A DNA stretch of 64,000 nt from Sphingomonas sp. S-NIH.Pt15_0812 (GCF_003951315.1 NZ_QLJH01000003.1:124001-188000), one strand, 5' to 3'; positions 7,713 through 17,127 are shown, counted from the stretch's first letter. The notes: a model not told the origin generated them from the letters alone. A program made the numbers and translations.

Positions 7713-9401
7713 ATGGTCGATCTAGAAGCATTCCTGCGTGAAGCGATCCCCCCTGAGGCGGAGGACGAGCACTGGCTCGAACACGCAGCAGAGGGGGTCG
7801 ACTTCATCGTCCGCAACGGCCGGTCGGAGGAGATCATTCTCTATACTGGCGTGGGTCAGGCCTATGTCCACGCAGTCTTGGCACCCCTCGCTAATGTCAC
7901 GCCGGCGGATGGCGCCGATCTGCAGCGAGCGCACATTGGCGCCGACAACAGTTGGGCCCTTGAGCATGTCTCTGGCGGGGGCCAGCCCGACCGCATGTAT
8001 CTTTCAACGCCACTCGACAGCCCAGGCTGCAAGTCGCTCGTTGGCGGTGAGCAACTTGTGTTCAGGCGCAGTTTCGCAGGGGTGGACAGGGGTTTGGTTC
8101 GGACGGAATTGTCTCAGCCACTAATCCAGGCGCTCGATCTCTACTGGATGGAGGAAGAGCGCGCCTTCTGTCGCCTCAACGAAGATGGAGACGTCGAACC
8201 AATCGTGCGCATTTACGACCTGAGCAAGCGATCAGGGGAAGCGCAGGACGTGTTGGTCACGATAGATGCTCATCAACTGCACCGCTACATGGCGGTCACT
8301 GAAATGGCGCTCGTGGTAAAATTTGATTTTACCCGATATCGATCTGGCTCGTTCACAGGCTGGCACGACCCCAGCCGATCCGAAGTCAACGAACCTGATC
8401 TATTCCATCACGGAGGGGTGCAGTCGAATAGTAGCTTCGTGAACGGGGTTCATATTGTGCGCCCAGCCCTCACGAAAGACATGATGATACAAAAAAGTCG
8501 CGCTCACTGGAGCGATGCTGGCAAGCAATACGCCACCTTCATAGCGCAAGACTGGAAAAACGAGAGGATCGCTGAAGTATCCTGCGCACCTAGCGCTCTT
8601 GCCAGCTATTTCGAGAGCGATTCGTCGTTGCCATTCCAAACTACGCCGGCATTTTTCAAGCCGGACGTGCTCCATCGATACAAGGCCGATCCAGAGAAGT
8701 ATCAGCTTGATCATCGTGCAATTCGTTCTCGCGCTGGGTGGAGTCTAAAAACTTACGACGTCAACGAGGCTGGACAGGTCCACACATATCTTTGCTATCT
8801 CGGCAACCTACCTTACAACGAACAAATATATTGGAAGTCGTTCAATGAGCAGCCAAAGGCGCCAATCTCAGAGCGGGCTTTCGAGACGGATTTTGAAGGC
8901 AGCTTCAGCAGTATGCCGGACCCGCTTGTAAGTTTGAAATACGAAGTGGCGAAGCTCGACAAGAGTCCGCCGGACTACTGGCAGCCCCGCGATGGATCAC
9001 TGGCAGAGGCGCTGCACTACCCGCTGACGGCTTCTTCCGAAGAATGGGCAACGGCCATACTGGTGCTCGACCAACTAGTAGTGGAGGGTTTTGTTCAGAA
9101 GGCTTTGCGATTGCGCCTGGATGCTGCAGGACGAGGGTATGACAAGCAGTGGGGATCGCTGCGTTTGTTGCAGGAGGTTCTGGTAACCACCGGCTACCTG
9201 GAAGATGAGGCAAAAGATCAAATGGAGCCGTTGAAGCATCTCCATTATTTAAGGTCGAAGGTGAAGGGCCATGCGGCGGCCACCGAGAAAGCCAATTTGA
9301 TTAAACGCGCCAAAGCTGATCAAGGGTCGCTACCGGCTCACTTCCGGTGGCTCGTAGCGGGTGTGCAAGAGACATTCGACCGCATTGTCGAGCGTTTGTG
9401 A
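7713..9401 (+). CDS. Large unknown cargo protein with C-terminal HEPN-like motif
   Basis: A 562-residue soluble protein with no signal peptide, membrane segment or nucleotide-binding loop that I can see. Residues 1-400 form mixed alpha/beta sequence that I do not recognise. The C-terminal 150 residues are helical and include HYLRSKVKGHAA, where R514-x5-H520 matches the Rx4-6H signature of HEPN domains. It is followed 40 bases later by a second large gene that also carries such a motif. Its place behind a transposase, within a phage-like element, suggests a cargo or defence gene. That role is inference. Confidence 0.55.
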   Translation: MVDLEAFLREAIPPEAEDEHWLEHAAEGVDFIVRNGRSEEIILYTGVGQAYVHAVLAPLANVTPADGADLQRAHIGADNSWALEHVSGGGQPDRMYLSTPLDSPGCKSLVGGEQLVFRRSFAGVDRGLVRTELSQPLIQALDLYWMEEERAFCRLNEDGDVEPIVRIYDLSKRSGEAQDVLVTIDAHQLHRYMAVTEMALVVKFDFTRYRSGSFTGWHDPSRSEVNEPDLFHHGGVQSNSSFVNGVHIVRPALTKDMMIQKSRAHWSDAGKQYATFIAQDWKNERIAEVSCAPSALASYFESDSSLPFQTTPAFFKPDVLHRYKADPEKYQLDHRAIRSRAGWSLKTYDVNEAGQVHTYLCYLGNLPYNEQIYWKSFNEQPKAPISERAFETDFEGSFSSMPDPLVSLKYEVAKLDKSPPDYWQPRDGSLAEALHYPLTASSEEWATAILVLDQLVVEGFVQKALRLRLDAAGRGYDKQWGSLRLLQEVLVTTGYLEDEAKDQMEPLKHLHYLRSKVKGHAAATEKANLIKRAKADQGSLPAHFRWLVAGVQETFDRIVERL

Positions 9402-9441
9402 GATGATGTTACAAGCGTCCACATCACGTTTACAGGTATAG

Positions 9442-10659
9442 GTGACTTATGCAACAGGACAACCATTGAAGGCCACATATCGCTTCCCACTGAGCCAGCC
9501 CCTCACTCTTGAGGATCATTGGGAAGTACCTCTGCTAGGTGGCGTGTGCCGCATGGCGGAAGAGGACGGCATGGTCACAGCCATTGAATTTACTAAGTCA
9601 GGATTGCCGCTGACATTGGCGCCGACGATTGTGGATACGCCCAACCAAGTCACGAAAGCCACCATCACTGGACATGACACACTCCTTCCAATCGTGCATG
9701 CTCATTTACGACGCGCCTTTAACTTCCTTCAGTGTTTCTTTGACGTGTCGATCAAGGTGGGCTCGGTAGAGGTCTCCTATGCATTAGAGACGGGTGAGAG
9801 TGAAGACGATCTCCCCGTTCCAGGTATGACCATTGGGGAAGCGGAAGCGCGGCCGTTGGCTATCAGCTACGACTTCATCACCCGATCCCTAATGGCAGCG
9901 GAGACAGATGAACCACCGGAGTTCGTTGCATCACTCGCTGGATTAGCTCGAGAGGCTCTTAATGGGCGACGTTTTATTGATAGTTTTCGATACTCCTTTT
10001 TACTGATCGAAGCGCTTTTTGGGAGAGGAAAGTTCAAATCAAGGCAACTCTCTGATGCACTTCAGAATTCTGAAGAGCTCGGCGAAGCAATCGATTACGC
10101 AGTCTCGGAGATGGCTGCAAATCGTCTTCGCCATCCCTCTGAAACAGCGACACTCCTCAAGACCGCCCCTGGTCGTAGCAGCATAATTGACCACCTGATC
10201 GAAAGGCGAGGACACTACTTTCATGGAAATGTAAAAAAAACCGGGGCATGGAGTGCAGCACGACAAGAAGAAGCTGAAGGGCTGGCCTGGTTCTGCATTG
10301 ATGTGGTAATTAAGCTATCGAGCGATGCAGCAGCCTCGATGTTCAAACCTGAATATACTTTGAGACATTTCGAAGAATCTCGGCAAAATGGAGCAAGTGT
10401 CAAAGTGAGAATGAATATATTCTTTCGAGAGGCGGAGGGCGATCGGCTTCAGCGCCAGAACATCAACCTAGATATGTCCGGCACTAAGGTTACCAACCGC
10501 ATGGCTATGGACGCCCTTCGTGAAGGCATTCGGCTCCTACAAGACGACGTTCCAGCCGCTCGCCTCCACAGCATTGTTGGATTTGACGATCAGGCCAAAA
10601 AACGCTTGTTCGATGTCCGCATGCACATCGAACCTGACGATCCAAAACCGTCGGTGTAA
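9442..10659 (+). CDS. Unknown cargo protein with HEPN-like RxxxxH motif
   Basis: A 405-residue protein from a GTG start (the nearby ATG at 9449 is out of frame). Around residues 180-265 it has a helical block: SFRYSFLLIEALFG, then HLIERRGHYFHGN. Here R256-x4-H261, followed by Gly, resembles the catalytic RxxxxH(G) of HEPN ribonucleases such as ApeA-like proteins. The N-terminal part is mainly beta (RFPLSQPLTLEDHWEVPLLG). Base composition is more A+T rich than the chromosome, a sign of transfer. It is probably co-transcribed with the 7713 gene. The function is not known. Confidence 0.6.
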   Translation: MTYATGQPLKATYRFPLSQPLTLEDHWEVPLLGGVCRMAEEDGMVTAIEFTKSGLPLTLAPTIVDTPNQVTKATITGHDTLLPIVHAHLRRAFNFLQCFFDVSIKVGSVEVSYALETGESEDDLPVPGMTIGEAEARPLAISYDFITRSLMAAETDEPPEFVASLAGLAREALNGRRFIDSFRYSFLLIEALFGRGKFKSRQLSDALQNSEELGEAIDYAVSEMAANRLRHPSETATLLKTAPGRSSIIDHLIERRGHYFHGNVKKTGAWSAARQEEAEGLAWFCIDVVIKLSSDAAASMFKPEYTLRHFEESRQNGASVKVRMNIFFREAEGDRLQRQNINLDMSGTKVTNRMAMDALREGIRLLQDDVPAARLHSIVGFDDQAKKRLFDVRMHIEPDDPKPSV

Positions 10660-10718
10660 TCAACTTGATGCGAGGACGTTGGCACTAGAATAGCGGTGTC
10701 GCTGATCATTGATCTTTA

Positions 10719-10937
10719 TCAGCGCGTCCCGAAACCGGCTCGGCTATGCTCGCCATTGTCGGTGCGATCGCGCCCAGCCAGCACGTTCTCGAGTTCGCTG
10801 AGCGTATGCGGCACGTCGAGATGCTGCGCCCCCAGGAACAGCCGCGTCCCTTCGCCTTCGGGCACAGCGTGGGTCAGCTTATCGATGTCGACCAGCGCCT
10901 TGCCGGACGGGAGGATGTCGATCTGCACGAACCGCAT
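10719..10937 (-). CDS. Small hypothetical protein (72 aa)
   Basis: From the internal ATG at 10937 the frame reads MRFVQIDILPSGKALVDIDK, then a beta-rich stretch and a helix (HTLSELENVLAG). The strand pattern loosely recalls small FlbD-like proteins, but I would not assign that function. It is convergent with the 9442 gene and divergent from the small gene at 11069. A longer N-terminal extension is possible but looks non-coding. Confidence 0.4.
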   Translation of the reverse strand: MRFVQIDILPSGKALVDIDKLTHAVPEGEGTRLFLGAQHLDVPHTLSELENVLAGRDRTDNGEHSRAGFGTR

Positions 10938-11068
10938 GTTGATCTCCGAAATTGTCGAACAGGACTGGTGATGGGTCACCGCACGATGGCGGACGATAGA
11001 TCGCTCAACCAGCCGCATGCGCCCGGCCGGCCCAATCTAGCGTTGGTGGCCGCACAAGGGAGAGCATC

Positions 11069-11173
11069 ATGATCGATCCAGACACCACGCAGGACAACGA
11101 CGAAGCCGAAGAGATGGAGAAGGTGCAGGAGGACGCGGCCGAAGAGCGTGAGGAAAACGGCGGCTATCAATAA
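11069..11173 (+). CDS. Very small acidic conserved protein (34 aa)
   Basis: A short open frame, MIDPDTTQDNDEAEEMEK and on to ENGGYQ, follows a GGGAGAG ribosome-binding site. The product is a highly acidic amphipathic helix. Its clean codon structure and good start signal argue that it is real despite its length. I recall similar tiny acidic proteins ending in GGYQ in sphingomonads, without known function. Confidence 0.5.
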   Translation: MIDPDTTQDNDEAEEMEKVQEDAAEEREENGGYQ

Positions 11174-11218
11174 TTGAGCATGATGGTGGCCGAGCGATAT
11201 ATGACGTATCGTTCGGCC

Positions 11219-11581
11219 ATGTTGCCCAAGCTAATAGTCATAGCATCGGCGTTGATCAGCACGCCATTGATAGCCCAGCCGATGACGTGCCGTTGGATCA
11301 CCAAGCAGCAATGCGATCCTGGTGCCGCCTGTCGGCCCGCCACAAACAAGGCATGGGCTATCGCCGACATTGCCGCAAAGCAGTACCAGCGGTGCGACAT
11401 GAATGGGTGCGATAGCTACGAAGCCGCAGTCTCTACTGCTGGCAGTTACACGACGTTCGACCTAGTCGGACGCGGCGTCTTCATGAAGATCGGTCCCAAC
11501 AATGCTGCAACCGAGGTTGTCAGCCTCGGCAACAGCATTCTTGTATCACAGGGCACCTGCCGCCGATCGGTCAGCAGCTAA
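11219..11581 (+). CDS. Exported small protein with paired cysteines
   Basis: From the ATG at 11219 the N-terminus (MLPKLIVIASALISTPLIAQ) is a clear Sec signal peptide. The mature part (about 98 residues) has cysteines in CRW, QQCDPG, ACRP, RCDMNGCD and GTCRR, consistent with disulfide bonds in the periplasm. The C-terminal half looks beta-rich. An earlier in-frame ATG at 11174 would spoil the signal peptide. No function is known. It may be a moron-type gene at the edge of the ejection-protein module. Confidence 0.55.
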   Translation: MLPKLIVIASALISTPLIAQPMTCRWITKQQCDPGAACRPATNKAWAIADIAAKQYQRCDMNGCDSYEAAVSTAGSYTTFDLVGRGVFMKIGPNNAATEVVSLGNSILVSQGTCRRSVSS

Positions 11582-11591
11582 GCCTCCAGCG

Positions 11592-11711
11592 TTGCCGATC
11601 TGGGTTCTGATCATCGCCATCGCGGCCCTGTACCGCTGGTCGCCAAGCCGTCCTCACCGGATGGCAGGTTTAGCGCTGCTGGCGACGGCGATCTCCTTCA
11701 TCGGCAGCTAG
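11592..11711 (+). CDS. Possible tiny membrane protein
   Basis: From a TTG at 11592 the frame gives LPIWVLIIAIAALYRWSPSR followed by a second hydrophobic segment (MAGLALLATAISFIGS). That is two potential transmembrane helices in about 39 residues. It follows the exported protein closely and overlaps the 3' end of the convergent 977-residue gene by 42 bases. The start is uncertain and the region could be non-coding. Confidence 0.3.
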   Translation: MPIWVLIIAIAALYRWSPSRPHRMAGLALLATAISFIGS

Positions 11712-14603
11712 CGCCGGGCGGGCGCCCTCTATGCTCGACGATAGCAAGCGCTGGATCGGCAACAGTTCGGTGCGAAGTGCTGGTTCACGATTCGCGAGAG
11801 CGCCTATCCGGGTCAACACCACTGCCCGTGCGCTCGGCGACGTGGCGTTGGCGGCCTGCAGAAGCGTCTGCACGACCCGGCGATTACCCAGCGCTCGTGC
11901 GGACAGATAGGCTCCGCCGAGCATCATGGGCGTCGTGACAATCCCGGCCGCTGCACCAGTACCCGCTCCAGCGACACCACCCATAGCGGCACCGACCCCG
12001 GCGCCCGCCCCGCCGCCGCTCAGGATACTCTGGATTGCCTTGAACCAATTGCCCACCTGTCCGGAGCGCGAATTGTTCAGCCTAGCCAGCGTACCGGCAC
12101 GCCCTTCGGCGATCCGTGCCAGATCGGCGAGGTCGCGGGCACCTTGCTGTCCGAAGATGGCAGCCCGAGCTTCTGGCGAGTATTTTGCCACCTGGGAGAA
12201 GAACAGGTTCGGCGAAAAGGCATTGTCGCCGTCCTGCCCGCGCCGGCCCAGCTGAGCCGCGATCGTCGAGGCGACTTGCTGACGCTCCCGTGGCTCGAGT
12301 CGTTCCATCATCTGTGATAGCGCCTGGGCATCCCCTGACTTCGGCAGTGATGCAGACTCCACCTGGGCCATGATGCCTTCGCCGGATCGACGGGCAGTCC
12401 GATCATTGCCGATGAACCGCTCGACGACATTGTCGATCAGGTCGATGCGACGGCGGTAAGCCTGGTCCGCCCGTTGATAGGCCCGCAGAGCGGGACCGCG
12501 GAGCTGACTGGAAATGTCCGCGCTTGCACTGTCGATGGCCTGCATCATGCGGCGCTCGGTGTCGGTGAACCGCAAACCCCGGGTGCCGAGTTCGTCCCGC
12601 ATGGCGGTACGCAGGTCGCGGATCGCTTGAATCGACAACGGCCGGAGATTGCCGTTCTGATCAACGAGGTCGGCTCGGAACTGGTTGAGCAAATCCAGCT
12701 TGGTCCGGTTCGCATTGGGTGTTTGAGACAACTCGACAATGTGGTTGTCGATCGCATTGAGCGCCTGCCGGGGGGCGACACGGGCATTGCCCGCCAAAGT
12801 AGCCGCCCGATCATAGAGGCGGTTGGTGAGCGTCCGGCTGCGATCGATGAAGCGTTCACCAGCTGCGCGGACCGTATCACCTGCTGTCGCGCGAGGGACC
12901 GCGACACCACCGCCAACATCGGCAACGCGCTGTTCGATCTGATCCGCACCACGTTGGAGATCGGACCGGATACGCCCCCCGGCAATCGGCAAAGACTCTA
13001 GGAAGCCATAGGCATTACGGCGGGTCGGATCCGCATCCGGGCGGACCAGCTCGATCCCTTGGCGATCCGCAGCCTGGACCGTGTCCATATTTACGCTGCG
13101 GCCGACCGATGGCCGGCGCGACAGGTTCAGCAGCGCCTCGCCGCCACGACCAAGACCATATCCCACAATGCCGCCAGCAATGGCGTTGGTACCGGCCGAG
13201 ATCAGTCGATCGGTTGCCGAACCCTCACCACTGCCGAAGCCGTATGCGCCTGAATAGCCGGCGCCGATTTTGGCCAGATCCATGGCGCTGGGAGGCAGGT
13301 TGGTCCCCGCGCGCCCCATCGGCAGTGCGAAGCCGCCGGCGAACTGACCGGCAAAACGGGCGAGGCCGTGGTTTTCACGATCGTATGCATCGACAGCACG
13401 CTCGCTGCGCAGATTGTCGCGCATTGTCCCACCACCGAAGATCGTACGCCCTGCCGCCGAGATCTCGTCGACCGTCCCTAGCGAGGCGGTGTCTGCCGCA
13501 CCGCGTAGGAATGCATCGGCCGTTTCAACAGCGCCGCCATCACCGCGGCCGCGCGGCGCCGAGGCTGGGCCCTTCGTTCCACCCGACACGGACACCTGAA
13601 GCTCGGGTTCGGTGCCGAACTTGGCCCGGTAGGCCGCATGGTATTCATCGCTGTTGGCGATGTCGTCGGACAGGTCGACCATCTCGCGATGGCCACCAGA
13701 GGCGGTATAGTACAGGCCCTCGCGCTCGATCGTGTACTTGCCGCCAGACAGGCCGGTGGCGAGGTCTGCGATGTTGTCGACACTGTAGCTCTGCATCTGC
13801 GGCCTGAGGTCGGATTGCCCGGTACCCCGGCCGCCGCCAGAACTGCCGGGACGCGCACCGACCGAACCGTCGTAGTTGCCGACAGCCTTACCGGTGAAAT
13901 CTGCCTCCGCCTGCTGGAACGGAGTGGCCGGATGCTGACCCACCACATCAAGGGGATTATAGCCAAACCGTTCGGCGCGTGCCTGATAGTCGTGCCGAGA
14001 GAAGTTATAAGAGCGTGACAGCTCGACGCCGCGACGACGCATCGACTCGACCAGGTTGTGGCGGACGGCGGGCGGCAGCTTATCGCCGCTGCGTAGCCGC
14101 TCGATCGCTCCCTGGAGGTTCTGGGCCCAGCTGCCAGTGCTCGACGCCAGGGCCAGCTCTCCCTCTCGTACGACCGACCCGGGATCCATCACCTTGCCGA
14201 AGGTGTAGATCAGGTTGAGGTCGTCGGCACCCGTGGCATTTGGGTTCTTTGCGATCTCCATCGCCGAGGCGACTTGCGGCAGGATGGTGGTGAAATCCTG
14301 CACTTCCTTGCGGCTGGTGAACTCCTTGCGCAGCGAGCTGATGTTGTCGAAGTCGGTGTTCGCCGTCTGCCGCCGATCGGTTGCGAGGCTGTGCGCATCA
14401 CGCAGGTCCTCGCGCTGCTGCTGAGTCTGGAAGCGTTGCTCGGCACGGTATGAGTCCGCTTCGGCGCGACGATCGGCTCGTTCTGCACGATCCTCCTGTG
14501 CCTGCAGGCGCGGGTTCGGCGTGCCCACGGTATATGCGCCGAAGGGATTGGCTCCTTGAACCGGACGGGGAGGGGCGAACTTAGCGAAAGGGTTGTCAGC
14601 CAT
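11670..14603 (-). CDS. Phage DNA-ejection / internal virion protein (P22 gp16-like by position)
   Basis: A 977-residue protein beginning MADNPFAKFAPPRPVQGANP. It has a long charged helical region (residues 30-110), a Gly-rich linker near 250, a helical body with many DAFLRGAADT-like repeats, and Gly/Ala-rich hydrophobic stretches near residues 430-490 and 850-900. Podoviral ejection proteins show these features: they leave the capsid and form a channel for DNA. It is the last gene of the run gp14-like, gp7-like, gp20-like, peptidase, matching the end of a P22 ejection module. The assignment rests on size, composition and order rather than motif identity. Confidence 0.6.
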   Translation of the reverse strand: MADNPFAKFAPPRPVQGANPFGAYTVGTPNPRLQAQEDRAERADRRAEADSYRAEQRFQTQQQREDLRDAHSLATDRRQTANTDFDNISSLRKEFTSRKEVQDFTTILPQVASAMEIAKNPNATGADDLNLIYTFGKVMDPGSVVREGELALASSTGSWAQNLQGAIERLRSGDKLPPAVRHNLVESMRRRGVELSRSYNFSRHDYQARAERFGYNPLDVVGQHPATPFQQAEADFTGKAVGNYDGSVGARPGSSGGGRGTGQSDLRPQMQSYSVDNIADLATGLSGGKYTIEREGLYYTASGGHREMVDLSDDIANSDEYHAAYRAKFGTEPELQVSVSGGTKGPASAPRGRGDGGAVETADAFLRGAADTASLGTVDEISAAGRTIFGGGTMRDNLRSERAVDAYDRENHGLARFAGQFAGGFALPMGRAGTNLPPSAMDLAKIGAGYSGAYGFGSGEGSATDRLISAGTNAIAGGIVGYGLGRGGEALLNLSRRPSVGRSVNMDTVQAADRQGIELVRPDADPTRRNAYGFLESLPIAGGRIRSDLQRGADQIEQRVADVGGGVAVPRATAGDTVRAAGERFIDRSRTLTNRLYDRAATLAGNARVAPRQALNAIDNHIVELSQTPNANRTKLDLLNQFRADLVDQNGNLRPLSIQAIRDLRTAMRDELGTRGLRFTDTERRMMQAIDSASADISSQLRGPALRAYQRADQAYRRRIDLIDNVVERFIGNDRTARRSGEGIMAQVESASLPKSGDAQALSQMMERLEPRERQQVASTIAAQLGRRGQDGDNAFSPNLFFSQVAKYSPEARAAIFGQQGARDLADLARIAEGRAGTLARLNNSRSGQVGNWFKAIQSILSGGGAGAGVGAAMGGVAGAGTGAAAGIVTTPMMLGGAYLSARALGNRRVVQTLLQAANATSPSARAVVLTRIGALANREPALRTELLPIQRLLSSSIEGARPALAADEGDRRRQQR

Positions 14604-14604
14604 G

Positions 14605-14886
14605 TTACTTCGTCCCGTTGCGGCCGAAGTACGGGACTTTTCCGTACCCAGGCAGGGTCACGTGGATATGGTCGCCTTCATCGAGCAGGCGGGCTTGCGG
14701 TCCGAAATACCCGCGCAGCGCAGCTGCACTGGTCCCGGCATAATCGGCAGCGTCGCCGGTCAGGTGATGTGATCGGGGAACGCCACCAACTGCACGGTTG
14801 CCCGCTACGGTTCGACGTCCACTCGTCATCCTACCGGGCGCATGCATGGGATCAGCGAAAGGTCGCGCCCCCTTGCGAGGCCGCAC
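14605..14886 (-). CDS. M15-type D,D-carboxypeptidase-like peptidase, small
   Basis: The 93 residues include [20 protein letters not shown] then LTGDAADY, and a later EGDHIHV. These carry the His, Asp and His zinc ligands of the peptidase M15_3 group, enzymes that cut cross-links in peptidoglycan. It is shorter than most endolysins of the family. It sits between two ejection-protein genes, so a local cell-wall-opening role during DNA entry is more likely than host lysis. Two starts are possible: 14886, overlapping the upstream gene by 35 bases, or ATG 14847, just after its stop. Confidence 0.7.
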   Translation of the reverse strand: MRPRKGARPFADPMHAPGRMTSGRRTVAGNRAVGGVPRSHHLTGDAADYAGTSAAALRGYFGPQARLLDEGDHIHVTLPGYGKVPYFGRNGTK

Positions 14887-15679
14887 CTCCCATCGCGCGA
14901 GCAGCGGCGCCTACGCCGAAAATTTCGTCGAACTGCGCGGCAGTGCCGTGCCCGGAGCGAAGTGCCTGCACGGCTTCGGCGGGTGGCTCGAAAGGTTGCG
15001 GATCGGCTTGATTGGGGCCGGCTGGCGGTTGTGCCGATCCACCGCCAGGCTGGCCGCCACCGATTACAGTGAATGTGCCATCGCCGTTGGGCAGATAGCG
15101 CGGCGCAACGAGGCTGCGGGTGACGATGTCCCGGCCTTCCGCCGATTGCGGGTCGACGCCTACAGCGCGAAGGGTCCGGATGACACTGGGCTCGTCCTGC
15201 GGGTCGGTCGCCTCCAGAACGCTGTGTCCATACCGAACGTAGCCATCCAGACCCTGGTCGGTAAGGTCCGGCGACCCGAGTTCTTCTGACCCGAACCCGA
15301 AGCGTTGCAGCATCGGCGAGAAGCGCGAGAACGCCGCCGGGCGAAGGTTTTCCGGCAGTGCCCGCAAGCGAGCCGCCACGGCGGCCATGACGCCCGCTTC
15401 CTGGCCCATGCGCTTCCGCTCGCTGTCACCATAACCAGCGATCGTCTTAGCCAAGTCGATGTCACCGCCCTGCAAGGCTGCCTGCGCGCCGCCGCGGAAG
15501 TCGCCCGCCTGCACTTGCCCAGCAACCTGCTGACGAAGGATATGCTGCTGGCCAGCCTCTATCAGCTTCATCGTCGCGGATTGATTCTGCAGCTGCTGGC
15601 CCTGCACGTTGCCGATCTGCATGAGCGACTGGAGGTAATCAAATTGGGCTCGATTGGGTGCGAGATAGTCGACTTCCAT
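14852..15679 (-). CDS. Phage ejection protein (P22 gp20-like by position)
   Basis: A 275-residue protein with a long Gln-rich helical N-terminus ([20 protein letters not shown]) and a helical middle. A proline-rich C-terminal segment ([19 protein letters not shown]) ends in an Ala/Gly-rich tail. Its ATG overlaps the upstream stop by one base (TGATG). Position between a gp7-like and a gp16-like gene supports an internal virion protein role. Confidence 0.55.
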   Translation of the reverse strand: MEVDYLAPNRAQFDYLQSLMQIGNVQGQQLQNQSATMKLIEAGQQHILRQQVAGQVQAGDFRGGAQAALQGGDIDLAKTIAGYGDSERKRMGQEAGVMAAVAARLRALPENLRPAAFSRFSPMLQRFGFGSEELGSPDLTDQGLDGYVRYGHSVLEATDPQDEPSVIRTLRAVGVDPQSAEGRDIVTRSLVAPRYLPNGDGTFTVIGGGQPGGGSAQPPAGPNQADPQPFEPPAEAVQALRSGHGTAAQFDEIFGVGAAARAMGGAASQGGATFR

Positions 15680-16386
15680 CAGTAGATACCCCCGAGATTG
15701 CCGCCGTAGATAGACCGAGTCCCGATGGGCATGCCGCCGACGTTGCCTGCCTGCCCGTAACTGGAGGCGTAGTTCATCCCGATATTCGCCAAGTTGGAGA
15801 GCGCCTGCTGCTGGGCTGTGGCGCCGGAGAGAACCGCGCCCTGATTGGCGTTCGAGCCGGCTTGAAGAGCAGCGTTGTTCGCCTGGGTGGTCGCGGTCGA
15901 CAAACCGGCCACATTGCCGATCGCACTGTTCCCCGTCTGGATCAGGCCGTTCAGGTTGCTCAGGTACTGTTGGGTATTCTGGTTCGCGATATTCATACCG
16001 CGATCCTGCAGCGCCTTGAGAGTCCCGCCGCTGTCACCCAGACCGCGGGCATATGCATTGGCATTCACAGCGCCCAGCCCGGTCTTCAGCAGGTCTTGGT
16101 ACCCAACTGATCCACGGTAGGTGTCGAGCGCCGCAGCGGATGCAGCTGGGTTGCCGCCTGTCCCAAGCAGGCCGGCATAGATGTCACCTGCGGCATTCCC
16201 GCGATCGATGCCAGGCTGTGACAGTCCCTGGATGCGCGACATGTTCGCCTGGTTGGCGGCGATCTGCATCTGCGTCGTCTGCTGCTGGGTCTTTGCAGCA
16301 GCTTTCGCGCCCTTACCACCAGTGATGCCGCCGATGAGCGATGCTGCGGCGCCAATGCCGGCGGCAGCGATGAGTGGTGCGACCAT
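15679..16386 (-). CDS. P22 gp7-like DNA transfer protein
   Basis: This 235-residue protein starts MVAPLIAAAGIGAAASLIGG, a glycine-zipper-like hydrophobic stretch, followed by KGAKAAAKTQQQTTQMQIAA. It continues as a low-complexity Gln/Asn/Ala/Gly protein. That composition and N-terminus are typical of podoviral gp7-type ejection proteins that insert in the host envelope. Both ends overlap neighbouring genes by single bases (TGATG), showing tight coupling. Confidence 0.65.
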   Translation of the reverse strand: MVAPLIAAAGIGAAASLIGGITGGKGAKAAAKTQQQTTQMQIAANQANMSRIQGLSQPGIDRGNAAGDIYAGLLGTGGNPAASAAALDTYRGSVGYQDLLKTGLGAVNANAYARGLGDSGGTLKALQDRGMNIANQNTQQYLSNLNGLIQTGNSAIGNVAGLSTATTQANNAALQAGSNANQGAVLSGATAQQQALSNLANIGMNYASSYGQAGNVGGMPIGTRSIYGGNLGGIY

Positions 16387-16877
16387 CAGTGCGTGCTCCC
16401 GAAATTGAAGAGTTCGACGTCGCCCTCGACGTCGTAGTGGTCGAAGCCGGCAGGGCGTCCGCCGATCTGGCGGTTGAACCAGCGGGCGGCGCGGTTGCCG
16501 ATCGGTGTTGCCCCCCAGATCAGATCAGCGTGCGGGAGCATCCAGGCGATGATCGCCTTGCCTGTCTCGATCGCACTGCGACCGCGGCACGTCGGGCCGA
16601 AGATCGTATGACCCTGCCAGACCCGATCGGCGGTCGAGGCAAACACGGCGCAGGCGTCGTACCCATTGGAGAGTACCACGACGCCAGTATCCTCGGACGG
16701 GAAAGCGGCCGACCAGTCGAGCGGCTGACCGTGATATGCGATGGCTAGGTGGACGGTGGCGAGATTTGCGACGCGGTTGACCAAGGCTGCGTCTAGCTCG
16801 CGGCGGATTTGCGGCCCGTCAGCGTAGCGTCCGTCCTGCCCGTCGCGGAGCCTGATGGCAGTGGCAGCGTGCATCAC
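16386..16877 (-). CDS. Phage GNAT-fold protein (P22 gp14 / DUF2824-like)
   Basis: The 163-residue product ends with IIAWMLPHADLIWGATPIGN followed by RAARWFNRQIGG, a pattern of the acetyltransferase-like phage proteins at the position of P22 gp14 and related podoviral genes. Upstream it has CRGRSAIETGKA, where family members bind substrate or have lost activity. In P22 this gene precedes gp7, as it does here. The start is GTG 16877, overlapping the RHH gene's stop, with an ATG as next codon. Confidence 0.55.
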   Translation of the reverse strand: MMHAATAIRLRDGQDGRYADGPQIRRELDAALVNRVANLATVHLAIAYHGQPLDWSAAFPSEDTGVVVLSNGYDACAVFASTADRVWQGHTIFGPTCRGRSAIETGKAIIAWMLPHADLIWGATPIGNRAARWFNRQIGGRPAGFDHYDVEGDVELFNFGSTH

Positions 16878-17044
16878 CGCAGCTCGACTTCATGCTGAAG
16901 TGCCGTCCGAACGACCTTGGAGAGCGGCAAGCCCTGCTCGCGAGCCCGCTTTTCCATAGCTGCGTAAAGCCAAGCGGGCATTCGAAGGCCCATGCGGCAA
17001 TCACATTGTTTGCCGCCTTGACGCTTGTGAATAGGCATATCCAT
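16874..17044 (-). CDS. Arc-like ribbon-helix-helix DNA-binding protein
   Basis: A 56-residue protein, read from ATG 17044. It has a basic start (MDMPIHKRQGGKQCDCRMGL), a beta strand (RMGLRMP), helix A (AWLYAAMEKRAREQG), a turn and helix B (LSKVVRTALQHEVELR). This is the RHH fold used by Arc, Mnt and antitoxins. Its TGA overlaps the GTG of the gp14-like gene (GTGA), so it is co-translated with the ejection module. It may be the local repressor of late genes. A frame shifted by 5 bases (ATG 17049) gives no sensible product. Confidence 0.65.
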   Translation of the reverse strand: MDMPIHKRQGGKQCDCRMGLRMPAWLYAAMEKRAREQGLPLSKVVRTALQHEVELR

Positions 17045-17127
17045 GCCATATTTTCAGCGATGCAATCGGGTTCAACAAGGATTTTACTCAGCCAGATGTA
17101 CGCACGCGTCGAGTGCTTATAGCCCGG

